Source: Leptolyngbya sp. Cla-17 (GTDB lineage Bacteria; Cyanobacteriota; Cyanobacteriia; Leptolyngbyales; Leptolyngbyaceae). Taken from it: 64,000 nucleotides of DNA. The stretch spans positions 124,001 to 188,000 of the forward strand of contig NZ_JAEVYN010000002.1 of the NCBI RefSeq assembly GCF_016807185.1, given 5' to 3'. The notes beneath the pieces are model-generated. The model did no database searches. It saw only the letters and a list, made by a program, of their open reading frames with translations, and was not told where the DNA came from. Numbering within the stretch: position 1 is the stretch's first letter; each line of letters starts with the position of its first letter. Shown here piece by piece: positions 8,408 to 15,292 of this stretch. The position numbers and the translations under genes were made by a program.

Positions 8408-9279
8408 AAACTGATACCAGCCAGAACTTGGGTTGCAGAAGCGTAGCGTTTACTTGTGGCATCGCGTAGCATTTTGTTCAGTACCGATGCCAACGATCCA
8501 CTGACTAGTTGAGGCAAATACTCTTGCCAAACCCATTGCCCTTCGTGGCTGTTATACAAATCAAACGGGGACATGCCAGTCAGCAAATGAATACAAGTTG
8601 CCCCCAAGCTATAAATATCACTGGCAAATACTGCCTTACCGCGAGCCTGTTCTGGCGATACATATTCTGCGCTCCCAATCACGGTGCCAGTTTGGGCGAG
8701 TGCGGTTCCGGTCGTTTGTTTGGCAGCGCCCAAATCTACAAGAAACAGGCTTTGGTCGCTCTGACGACGAATGATATTAGCTGGTTTAATATCGCGGTGA
8801 ATAATGTGGCAGTCGTGAATGAACTGAACCACAGGCAGGAGTTCTTCAAGCAATTGCCGAATTTTAAGTTCACTGAAAGCCCCGTCCTCGGTTAATTCCT
8901 GCGCCAAGTCGCGTCCATCAATAAATTCTTGAATCAGATACTGGTAGCCATCCTGTCTACAATAGCCGAACAAATCGGGAATGTTGGGGTGCTTACCCAC
9001 TTCTCTCAACCGCAGAACTTCTTCCTTAAATAAGTCGGAAGCTTTTTCTGTATTAGTCAGATTTTCTGATTGCGGTAGAAATTGTTTGATCACACAGCGG
9101 GGCTTTAGCGGTTGCGCTTCATCCACGGCTAAGAGGGTGCGACCAAAACCGCCTCGCCCAATCGCTTGGATGGCTCGATAGCGATTTTTCAGACGTAAAG
9201 CAAAACCACAGGTTTGACAAATATCCGAGTGGCTGAGATTTTCTGGAGTTGAGCAAATTGGGTTTAGACAGTAGCTCAT
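8371..9279 (-). CDS. Serine/threonine protein kinase with N-terminal zinc-ribbon-like segment
   Basis: Hanks-type kinase of 302 residues. Residues 1-25 hold four cysteines in two pairs (C4/C9 and C20/C23), the zinc-ribbon-like leader typical of cyanobacterial SpkB-like kinases. The kinase domain follows: glycine loop IGRGGFGRT, Lys in CVIKQF, catalytic HRDIKPANI, DLG in place of DFG, and activation segment SAEYVSPEQARG. The domain ends near residue 295 and the ORF stops directly afterwards, with none of the C-terminal TPR, WD40 or SUMF1 modules common in this group. See the overlapping short ORF for a possible frameshifted tail. It probably acts as a cytosolic stress-signalling kinase. Confidence 0.9.
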   Translation of the reverse strand: MSYCLNPICSTPENLSHSDICQTCGFALRLKNRYRAIQAIGRGGFGRTLLAVDEAQPLKPRCVIKQFLPQSENLTNTEKASDLFKEEVLRLREVGKHPNIPDLFGYCRQDGYQYLIQEFIDGRDLAQELTEDGAFSELKIRQLLEELLPVVQFIHDCHIIHRDIKPANIIRRQSDQSLFLVDLGAAKQTTGTALAQTGTVIGSAEYVSPEQARGKAVFASDIYSLGATCIHLLTGMSPFDLYNSHEGQWVWQEYLPQLVSGSLASVLNKMLRDATSKRYASATQVLAGISFWESYDVTASWL

Positions 9280-9519
9280 AACGTAGGGGCTATTGAGTGT
9301 TGCTGAATCATGTAAGCGATTCAGACGGTGGAGATTACAAGATACAAATGTAACCAGTGATATTTCTGGTTTGTTTTACAAATTTAACCTTTACTTTGTC
9401 AAGTAACTGGGTGCTGTCCATAGAAGGGGAGGACTTCTGACCATTTGGGGGCGCAATCCGTGGTTACAGCTAGCTTGGGCGATTTCTGAAATGCTAGTGA
9501 GGAATTGACCTAGACTTTT

Positions 9520-9655
9520 TTCAGCGACTTTAGCCGCCAGCTGGCGATTGAGATGTTGAGAAAATCGCTAATTTCCGACCAGTGCTTAAGCTAAACACCG
9601 ACACACCTTTAACGACAAATGCTTCGTATCCCTCTTGAATCACTTTCGGAAAAGC
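9520..9655 (-). pseudogene. Fragment of a comM-like gene
   Basis: The sequence between about 9525 and 9613 closely matches 12805-12912 inside comM, in the same orientation. For example, both read GTTGAGAAAATC, then AATTTCCGAC, AGTGCTT and AACACCGACAC at equal spacing. Similarity fades towards 9655. It is a short orphan piece of a second comM copy or of a duplication of the nearby gene, now separated from it by 2 kb of insertion sequences. Confidence 0.75.
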
Positions 9656-9707
9656 AAATTTAATCAAAAATGCTGAAGCTTCTATACGGCTTGAGTCTTA
9701 GCATACG

Positions 9708-9818
9708 CAGCTTATTTCCGATATTTCAAAACATTTGACAATGAAGCGTATATACCAGACAGCAGTCGGTGAAAGACTTTCAGCGTTTTGCCTGGATTTT
9801 ACTTTAACTAGAGTGACA
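9708..9818. repeat. 110-bp dispersed repeat, copy A
   Basis: It shares about 70 percent identity along its full length with 55165-55274. It begins with CAGCTTATTTCCG, has CAATGAAGCGTATAT in the middle and ends with TTTACTTTAACTAGAGTGACA. Here it lies just before the left end of the IS630 pair. There is no coding potential. It could be a small mobile element or a conserved regulatory or RNA element. Confidence 0.65.
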
Positions 9819-9898
9819 TATGAGGGGTATAGCTATTGCCAGGACAATTAGGACATAGACTGAGAGGCATTCCCCCCTATAGGAAAGTGAGTGCATCT

Positions 9899-10287
9899 AT
9901 GGCAAAAGCGTACAGTTACGACTTGCGGCAAAAGGTGATCAATGCCATCCAATTAGACGGCATGAAGCAGAGTGAAGCCGCCCAAGTGTTTCAACTCAGT
10001 CGCAACACGATCAATTTATGGCTGAAGCGACAGAAAGAAACCGGAGACTACCAAGCCAAAACAACTCGTCCGCACCGAACGAGCAGCAAAATCACCGATT
10101 GGGACAAGTTTGCCAAATTTGTCAAGCAGCATGGGGGCAAAACCCAAGCGCAAATGGTCGAGTTGTGGCAAGAGCAGATCAGTGTTCGCACGATTTCCAG
10201 GGCGTTACACAAACTCGGCTTGAGTCGGAAAAAAAAAGACGTATGGCTACCTTGAACGCGATGAGCACAAACGAGCGGAGTTTCTAG
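9899..10287 (+). CDS. IS-1 transposase ORFA (HTH domain), truncated by IS-2
   Basis: The frame from ATG 9899 (MAKAYSYDLRQ) encodes the helix-turn-helix N-terminal half of an IS630 transposase, including the segment AAQVFQLSRNTINLWLKRQ. The zero frame stops at 10255, just past a run of nine A (about 10230). Shifting frame at the A run continues the protein as KTYGYLERDEHKRAEFLEQL up to the IS-2 insertion at 10295. A programmed frameshift is normal in this family. The catalytic part resumes at 11249. Confidence 0.85.
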
Positions 10288-10300
10288 AGCAGTTATAGCG

Positions 10301-10795
10301 CTACGCATGAATGTTGGAACACTGATTGAACGCAGCATCGACACACTCACGAAAGCTATCAAACTCATCCCACCGTTGCCTCATCCAATTCTTAAGCACA
10401 AACCACCAATGCTCAATCTGATTGAAGTCAGGAGAGTAGGCAGGCAGATACCAAAGCTCACAGTCAGCCGCTGCTACCCTGTCCTCAATGCTTTGAGAAT
10501 GGTGAAAACTAGCATTATCGATGACGATGACATCTCCTGGCTGCAGTTGCGGTAATAGACACTCCTCTAACCACACCTCAAACAAATCCCGGTTACACGA
10601 GCCGATAAACGTCAGCGGTGCAAAAAGCTTCCCCTGTTTAAGTGCCGCAATCCAACTGACTCTCTCGGTGCGTTTGCCCGACTTGAGGGCATGAAAGCGG
10701 TGTCCAATCTCGCAGTAGCCATAGGGATACTCGTCTCGATTATCAACGCCTGCTTCGTCGACATAAACCATCTGAGCCGCTGTCTTGGTCTTCAA
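10301..10795 (-). CDS. IS-2 transposase ORFB (DDE catalytic domain)
   Basis: The DDE part of the IS630 transposase: first Asp in VYVDEAGVD, second in VIVIDNASFHHS, and Glu in SPDFNQIEHWW, all intact. It lacks its own good start. In the frame upstream, sequence equivalent to KTYGYQERDELKRQEF links it to ORFA through a run of eight A around 10850, so the functional enzyme is presumably an ORFA-ORFB fusion made by -1 frameshifting. Confidence 0.9.
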   Translation of the reverse strand: MKTKTAAQMVYVDEAGVDNRDEYPYGYCEIGHRFHALKSGKRTERVSWIAALKQGKLFAPLTFIGSCNRDLFEVWLEECLLPQLQPGDVIVIDNASFHHSQSIEDRVAAADCELWYLPAYSPDFNQIEHWWFVLKNWMRQRWDEFDSFRECVDAAFNQCSNIHA

Positions 10796-11184
10796 TCGCG
10801 CTTGAAACTCTTGGCGCTTAAGCTCATCTCGCTCTTGATACCCGTACGTCTTTTTTTTCGACTGATTCCCAGCTTTTGCAACGCATCACTGATGTTTTGT
10901 TGCGTCACACCCTCTCCCCATAAAGTTGCCATTTGCCCTTGGGTCTTGCCGCCATGCTCTTGCACAAACTCCCTAAACCGTTGCCAATCGGTGATTTTAT
11001 GTCTACACCCCTGCTGATAGTTGCGTATGGCTCCACACTTCCCGGTTTGGGCTTCTCGTTTGAGCCACTGGTCTAAGGTATTGCGGCTGATATTTAACAT
11101 CCGGCTGACTTCGGTTTTACGGTCTCCTCGTTTGACTGCTGCAATTGCTTTCTGACGAAGGTCGTCACTGTAGGGGGCTGGCAT
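10792..11184 (-). CDS. IS-2 transposase ORFA (HTH domain)
   Basis: A 130-residue N-terminal half of the IS630 transposase. MPAPYSDDLRQKAIAAV is followed by a helix-turn-helix (VSRMLNISRNTLDQWLKRE) and the second DNA-binding part (QRFREFVQEHGGKTQGQMA). The zero frame past the A8 run ends in RTGIKSEMSLSAKSF, which is not conserved; the -1 frame carries the conserved linker into ORFB. The element appears potentially active. Confidence 0.88.
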   Translation of the reverse strand: MPAPYSDDLRQKAIAAVKRGDRKTEVSRMLNISRNTLDQWLKREAQTGKCGAIRNYQQGCRHKITDWQRFREFVQEHGGKTQGQMATLWGEGVTQQNISDALQKLGISRKKRRTGIKSEMSLSAKSFKRD

Positions 11185-11248
11185 AAAAGGTCATTGATAT
11201 TCTTTGCAATCTTAACTATACGTCCTCATAAGATTTCGTAGTGCTATA

Positions 11249-11731
11249 GCCAGAGTGTCTTTGTCCGACCGAGTGTACATCGATGAATCGGGAATGGATG
11301 AGCGAGAGGATTATGGGTATGGTTGGTGTGAACCCGGTGTGCGATTTGAAGCACTCAAGTCAGGGCGACGGGGTCAACGAATCAATATGATTGCGGCTTA
11401 CTGTGAGCTCGAGTTGAGTGCTCCCTTTACCGTGAACGGCTCTTGTAATCGAGTCGTGTTTGAAATCTGGCTAGAAACCTGTTTACTGCCAACACTAAAG
11501 CCTGGGAAGGTTTTGATTCTCGATAACGCGACGTTTCATCATGGTGGTCGCGTTGCTCAATTGGTTGAGTCTGCGGGGTGTCGGTTGTTATATTTACCCG
11601 CTTATTCTCCAGATTTCAATCGGATTGAAAAGTGTTGGGCTTGGCTCAAAAGTCGCATTCGCAACAGCTTGTCTAGCTTTAGTTCCTTACGCCAAGCAAT
11701 GGAGTCGGTTCTAAGAGATGCCGTGTCCTAA
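11249..11731 (+). CDS. IS-1 transposase ORFB (DDE catalytic domain), cut off from ORFA
   Basis: Catalytic half of the IS-1 transposase with VYIDESGMDE (Asp), VLILDNATFHHG (Asp) and SPDFNRIEKCW (Glu). It resumes directly after the IS-2 insertion and ends at 11731, close to the right inverted repeat. Because ORFA lies 950 bp upstream behind the inserted element, this copy cannot make a normal transposase by itself. Confidence 0.85.
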   Translation, partial: ARVSLSDRVYIDESGMDEREDYGYGWCEPGVRFEALKSGRRGQRINMIAAYCELELSAPFTVNGSCNRVVFEIWLETCLLPTLKPGKVLILDNATFHHGGRVAQLVESAGCRLLYLPAYSPDFNRIEKCWAWLKSRIRNSLSSFSSLRQAMESVLRDAVS

Positions 11732-11825
11732 CACTGTTGTCTGTAGCTATACATCATCTGCTAGAATCACTAACCCATTGATGTCCATGCGCTTGCTGCT
11801 ATTGAGATCGCCAATCTCAGGCAGA

Positions 11826-13352
11826 TTATTGCAGGCGATCTATGGTGCGGTATTGAATCGCTTCAGCAATGTGGTGAGTGTGGAGAGCGTCATCTCCAGC
11901 CAAATCAGCAATAGTGCGACCAACTTTGAGGATGCGATCACTGGCTCTGACCGATAGACCTAACTTGCGAATTGCCGCTTCCAGCAAAGTTTTAGTGGCA
12001 TCATCTAGCACACACCATTCTCGTAAATTGCGCGCTTGCATTTCGGCATTGCATCGCAAAGAGGTGCCTTGAAAGCGCTGTTGTGCTTGCGATCGCGCTG
12101 CTTCCACCCGCGATCTCACGGTGGCGGAGTCTTCCCCGGTTGGCTGTTGAGTGATCTCCTCTGGCTTGAGGCGATTCACACCGACCTGCAAATCAATTCG
12201 ATCCATCAGTGGACCCGATAGCCGCGCCCAATATTGCTCACGCGATCGCGGTGTGCAGGTGCAAGGCTGAATCGTATCGCCATAAAACCCACAGGGACAC
12301 GGATTTGTGCTGGCAACTAAGGTAAACTGGGCTGGAAAAGAGACCGATTGGCGGGTTCTGGAAATATTGACTTGTCCATCCTCCAAAGGCTGGCGCAAAA
12401 ACTCCAGCACATCGCGTTTAAATTCAGTCAGCTCATCCAGGAACAGCACACCTCTGTGTGCCAAAGAAATTTCTCCGGGTCGTGGAAAGCTACCGCCGCC
12501 TACCAGAGCAGGTCCAGATGCCGAATGATGCGGACTGCGGAAAGGGCGCGTAGTCACTAGAGACCCCTTATTTTTTAGGAGTCCGGCAACGGAATGAATT
12601 TGCGTAACTTCTAAGGCTTCTTCGAAGCTTAAGGGTGGCAGAATGGAAGGCAAACGTCGCGCCAGCATGGTTTTGCCGCTGCCGGGTGGTCCTACAAACA
12701 CAAGGTTGTGCCCTCCTGCCGCCGCAATTTCTAAGGCGCGACGAGCATGAGCTTGTCCCTTCACGTCATGCAAATCGGCACCACAAAAGCGATCGCGCTC
12801 CAGTTCTGCCAAACCATCGACTTCAGCCGCCAGATAGCGATCGGGTGTGTTGAGAAAATCACCAATTTCCGACAAGTGCTTGAAGCCAAACACCGACACG
12901 CCTTTCACTACGGCGGCTTCCCGCACATTATCTGCTGGAATCACCAAGCCTTTGATGCCCATACGTTTAGCTGCCGCGGCGATCGCCAAAATTCCGCTCA
13001 CGGGACGGAGGCTACCATCCAAAGACAATTCGCCTGCGAATAAATAGTCATCCAGTAAGGTCGTTTTCACCTGCTCTGCCGCTGCTAAAATTCCAACGCT
13101 AATCGGCAAATCAAAGCTAGGACCTTCCTTTCGCAGATCAGCCGGAGTCAAGTTCACCACAATCTTTCGCATTGGAAAGGCAAACCCAGCATTTTTGACT
13201 GCCGTTCGCACGCGCTCTTTCGATTCTTGTACGGCTGCATCGGGTAAGCCAACTACAACAATTCCTGGCAGTCCCCCAGCAATATCAACCTCAACTCCCA
13301 CTTTGACGGCATCAATACCAACTAGCGACGCACTCCAAACCCTTGCAAGCAT
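11826..13352 (-). CDS. comM: ComM/YifB-family AAA+ ATPase (Mg-chelatase-like)
   Basis: An AAA+ helicase of the YifB/ComM family. ComM is a hexameric branch-migration helicase that helps integrate DNA taken up by natural transformation, a competence many cyanobacteria have. I prefer ATG 13352 (MLARVWSASLVGIDA) over the upstream ATG, because the family begins with this motif. An N-terminal Lon-protease-like fold precedes Walker A GPPGSGKTMLARRLP and Walker B VLFLDELTEF, followed by a Cys-rich finger (NPCPCGFYGD...CTC) and the Mg-chelatase C-terminal domain. The gene is complete. A short fragment of the same gene lies 2.3 kb downstream. Confidence 0.92.
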   Translation of the reverse strand: MLARVWSASLVGIDAVKVGVEVDIAGGLPGIVVVGLPDAAVQESKERVRTAVKNAGFAFPMRKIVVNLTPADLRKEGPSFDLPISVGILAAAEQVKTTLLDDYLFAGELSLDGSLRPVSGILAIAAAAKRMGIKGLVIPADNVREAAVVKGVSVFGFKHLSEIGDFLNTPDRYLAAEVDGLAELERDRFCGADLHDVKGQAHARRALEIAAAGGHNLVFVGPPGSGKTMLARRLPSILPPLSFEEALEVTQIHSVAGLLKNKGSLVTTRPFRSPHHSASGPALVGGGSFPRPGEISLAHRGVLFLDELTEFKRDVLEFLRQPLEDGQVNISRTRQSVSFPAQFTLVASTNPCPCGFYGDTIQPCTCTPRSREQYWARLSGPLMDRIDLQVGVNRLKPEEITQQPTGEDSATVRSRVEAARSQAQQRFQGTSLRCNAEMQARNLREWCVLDDATKTLLEAAIRKLGLSVRASDRILKVGRTIADLAGDDALHTHHIAEAIQYRTIDRLQ

Positions 13353-13410
13353 GACAGTCCTGACTATTGCCAATAACCCACAGAGTTCCCACAATTAGCA
13401 GTGAGTGAAC

Positions 13411-13452
13411 GCAGCCCTTGAAACGCAGCCCTTGAAACGCAGCTATTGAAAC
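13411..13452. repeat. Three tandem 14-bp repeats upstream of comM
   Basis: GCAGCCCTTGAAAC is present twice perfectly, followed by a third copy with two changes (GCAGCTATTGAAAC). The array starts 59 bp upstream of the comM start codon and so probably lies in its leader or promoter. Confidence 0.8.
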
Positions 13453-13731
13453 ACAGCCGCCTTACTGCCAATCCGAACGCGTGTTGGATTCATGGGTTAA
13501 TGAAAGGCAGCAATAGCATGGGGTAGCCGCTCACAGCCTAAAGCTCTTATCCACGTTTTGGAGCACAGCCCGTATCTTGAGTTTTGAGGATGGGTGACCA
13601 GCACGATATAATCCACTGAAACGACAGGGTTGCAGGTTTTTCTAACATTAATAAAAGCAGATTCTTGAATAGTTATTCTTAGCCTAATTTGCGCCTGTTT
13701 GCCTGATCGTCTTTTTTTAGCTCTCAAAGTG

Positions 13732-14271
13732 ATGGCTTTCATGCAAAGTGAATTTGGTGTTACTAAACAGGACGCAGACGCTATTTTTGGCGGTGATATT
13801 TCTAGCGACCAATTGAAAGATTTGAATCAGTGTTTGACTCGCTACCAAATCAACACGGCTGCTAGAATGCGGCACTTTTTAAGTCAAATTGCTCATGAGT
13901 CGGGTGGGCTGCGCTGGTTACAAGAGCTAGGGGATGGCAGCTATTTAGAAGGACGCGATGATCTAGGCAATATATACCCTGGCGACGGTCCTAAGTTTAA
14001 GGGTGCGGGAGTGATTCAGTTAACTGGACGCTGCAATTACGAAGCATTTTCTCAATTGATTGCTGATCTACGGGTGATGGAAGGCTGTGAGTATGTTGCT
14101 CAGCATTACCCATTTACCAGTGCTGGTTTTTGGTGGGATAAAAACAATATGAATGCACTCTGTGATGCAGGTGCAACTGTCGAGCAAGTCACTAAGCGTG
14201 TAAATGGTGGTACTAACGGGTTAGAAGACCGCCAGCACTATTATGACAAGGCTTGTCAGGTCATTCAGTAG
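13732..14271 (+). CDS. Glycoside hydrolase family 19 (chitinase/lysozyme-like)
   Basis: About 180 residues from ATG 13732 (MAFMQSEFGVT); an in-frame start exists 11 codons earlier. The GH19 core is clear: RMRHFLSQIAHESGGLRW with the catalytic Glu in HESGG, the second Glu a little later in SYLEGRDDLG, KFKGAGVIQLTGRCNY, and the C-terminal VTKRVNGGTNGLEDR. Bacterial and phage GH19 enzymes of this size usually act on peptidoglycan. No signal peptide is evident, so release would need lysis or a holin-like route, consistent with a phage-type endolysin origin. No other phage gene is adjacent. Confidence 0.87.
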   Translation: MAFMQSEFGVTKQDADAIFGGDISSDQLKDLNQCLTRYQINTAARMRHFLSQIAHESGGLRWLQELGDGSYLEGRDDLGNIYPGDGPKFKGAGVIQLTGRCNYEAFSQLIADLRVMEGCEYVAQHYPFTSAGFWWDKNNMNALCDAGATVEQVTKRVNGGTNGLEDRQHYYDKACQVIQ

Positions 14272-14388
14272 GCGCTAAGTCATTTGTGGGCATAGATGGA
14301 TAAAGAGTTGTCAGTTGCTTCAGGCAAGGTCTTTGCTGTGAGTTGGCTGGCTTTGACAGAAGTCTCCCAGACGATAGAATTTCAGCTA

Positions 14389-14486
14389 TAGCTGTCGCCG
14401 GGTGTGTTAGGACAGATTGGTGATGAACATCAACACCCGTGAGCTTTGTGAATTGACCCTTGTCCTAAGTCTTCCGTCCGTTGCTA
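14389..14486. mobile_element. 98-bp MITE with IS-1-type inverted repeats
   Basis: The ends read TAGCTGTCGCCGGG...TTAGGACAG at the left and, in complement, TAGCAACGGACGGAAG...TTAGGACAAG at the right. They are closely similar to the IS-1 termini (TAGCTA...AGGACA), with TA on both sides (14387-14388 and 14487-14488). The interior is non-coding. It sits 26 bp upstream of the HIT gene start and could carry or displace that gene's promoter. Confidence 0.8.
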
Positions 14487-14513
14487 TAACAGGTTGAGTT
14501 TTGAGGAGAGAGC

Positions 14514-14867
14514 ATGAGCAGTGAAACGACTGAGACGATTTTTAGCAAGATTATTCGTAAGGAAATTCCAGCGGACATCGTGTATGAGGATAATCTGGCG
14601 ATCGCGTTTCGGGATGTCAACCCGCAAGCGCCCGTCCATATTTTGGTGATTCCTAAAGAGCCGATCGCTCAACTTTCCGATGCCGAATCTAAGGATCATG
14701 CCTTGATGGGACATTTACTACTGACCGTGAAGCGGGTCGCCGAACAGGAAGGACTAGCCAATGGCTATCGGGTGGTGATTAACAATGGCGATGATGGCGG
14801 ACAAACAGTTCACCACTTGCATCTGCACATTTTGGGTGGACGGCAAATGGCGTGGCCACCGGGGTAA
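14514..14867 (+). CDS. HIT-family (histidine triad) nucleotide-binding protein
   Basis: A 117-residue Hint-type protein. The triad VHHLHLHILGG lies near residues 99-108, and the N-terminal IFSKIIRKEIPADIVYEDNLA is typical of HinT, which hydrolyses AMP-lysine-like phosphoramidates. A strong ribosome site (GAGGAGAGAG) precedes the ATG. The upstream spacer is occupied by a MITE. Length is normal for the family. Confidence 0.92.
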   Translation: MSSETTETIFSKIIRKEIPADIVYEDNLAIAFRDVNPQAPVHILVIPKEPIAQLSDAESKDHALMGHLLLTVKRVAEQEGLANGYRVVINNGDDGGQTVHHLHLHILGGRQMAWPPG

Positions 14868-14979
14868 GATGCGGAGGGCGGAGAGGAGGAGTGGGGAAAT
14901 AAAGGAGTAAACGAGTGAAGGAGTGAGGCAGGGCTTATTCAAGGTCAAGAGAGAAAACTTGAAGTCCGATTGCTTCATT

Positions 14980-15031
14980 CGTCATGTATAAAAGTTCTAT
15001 TAATTTCGTCATGTATAAAAACTCTATTAAT
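14980..15031. repeat. Two tandem 27-bp repeats
   Basis: CGTCATGTATAAAA..CTATTAAT occurs at 14980-15004 and again at 15007-15031, differing at two positions. The pair directly precedes the direct repeat that marks the left side of the AAA/WD40 pair. Confidence 0.75.
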
Positions 15032-15033
15032 AA

Positions 15034-15085
15034 AGAACGAGGATACGAGCTTCTATAATTTCTCTGACAATAATCAAATAATCTT
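15034..15085. repeat. Left direct repeat flanking the AAA/WD40 gene pair
   Basis: GAGGATACGAGCTTCTATAATT is found exactly here (15039-15060) and at 20757-20778. Similarity extends on both sides (AAAGA before; CTCT, GACAAT and AAATAA after), giving an imperfect repeat of about 45 bp. The two copies are in the same orientation and bracket both large ATPase genes. Confidence 0.75.
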
Positions 15086-15124
15086 GCCATCATCCCCCAG
15101 TCCCTGCTACGAAAGCCCTTTGGT

Positions 15125-15189
15125 CTACTCCCAAATTTGGGAGTAGGGGGATCTAGAGTCAAAGTCCCTCTCCCGAATTTGAGAGAGGG
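15125..15189. repeat. Two adjacent palindromes (intergenic repeat type)
   Basis: CTACTCCCAAATTTGGGAGTAG (15125-15146, without its two end bases a 20-bp core) is a perfect palindrome. CCCTCTCCCGAATTT followed by GAGAGAGGG (15166-15189) is a near-perfect one. Such CCC-AATT-GGG units recur between genes in filamentous cyanobacteria. They could act as a bidirectional terminator after the HIT gene. Confidence 0.6.
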
Positions 15190-15292
15190 TTTTAGGGCAA
15201 AGGCAAGAGGTCTATTTGTGCGTCTTTGTGCACAAACCCTATAGGCTCTCGCAAACGACTTAGAATCATTGCCATGATGTTGCAGAAATCTG

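Larger units (their letters stand above)
10296..11246 (-). mobile_element. IS630-family element IS-2, inserted in IS-1
   Basis: A 951-bp element with terminal inverted repeats TAGCGCTACG and TAGCACTACG, flanked by TA at 10294-10295 and 11247-11248. Deleting it with one TA joins GAGCAGT-TA-GCCAGAGTG and restores the IS-1 transposase frame (FLEQL-ARVSLSDRVYIDE). It carries two overlapping ORFs on the minus strand. The clean target duplication suggests a recent insertion. Confidence 0.9.
9830..11749 (+). mobile_element. IS630-family element IS-1, interrupted by IS-2
   Basis: Imperfect terminal inverted repeats of about 30 bp (TAGCTATTGCCAGG at the left, complement of CTGTAGCTA at the right, both with AGGACA further in) flank two transposase frames. 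TA dinucleotides at 9828-9829 and 11750-11751 are the target duplication. A second IS630 element (10296-11246) sits between its two ORFs. Without that insertion the element is 967 bp long. It lies about 75 bp downstream of the comM stop. Confidence 0.88.

Noticed and set aside
13411..13452. Tandem 14-bp units considered as a CRISPR or iteron array
   Set aside because: Only three contiguous units with no spacers and no cas or replication genes nearby.
13732..14271. Prophage around the GH19 gene
   Set aside because: No capsid, tail, terminase, integrase or holin gene is adjacent; a single lysozyme-like gene is not enough.
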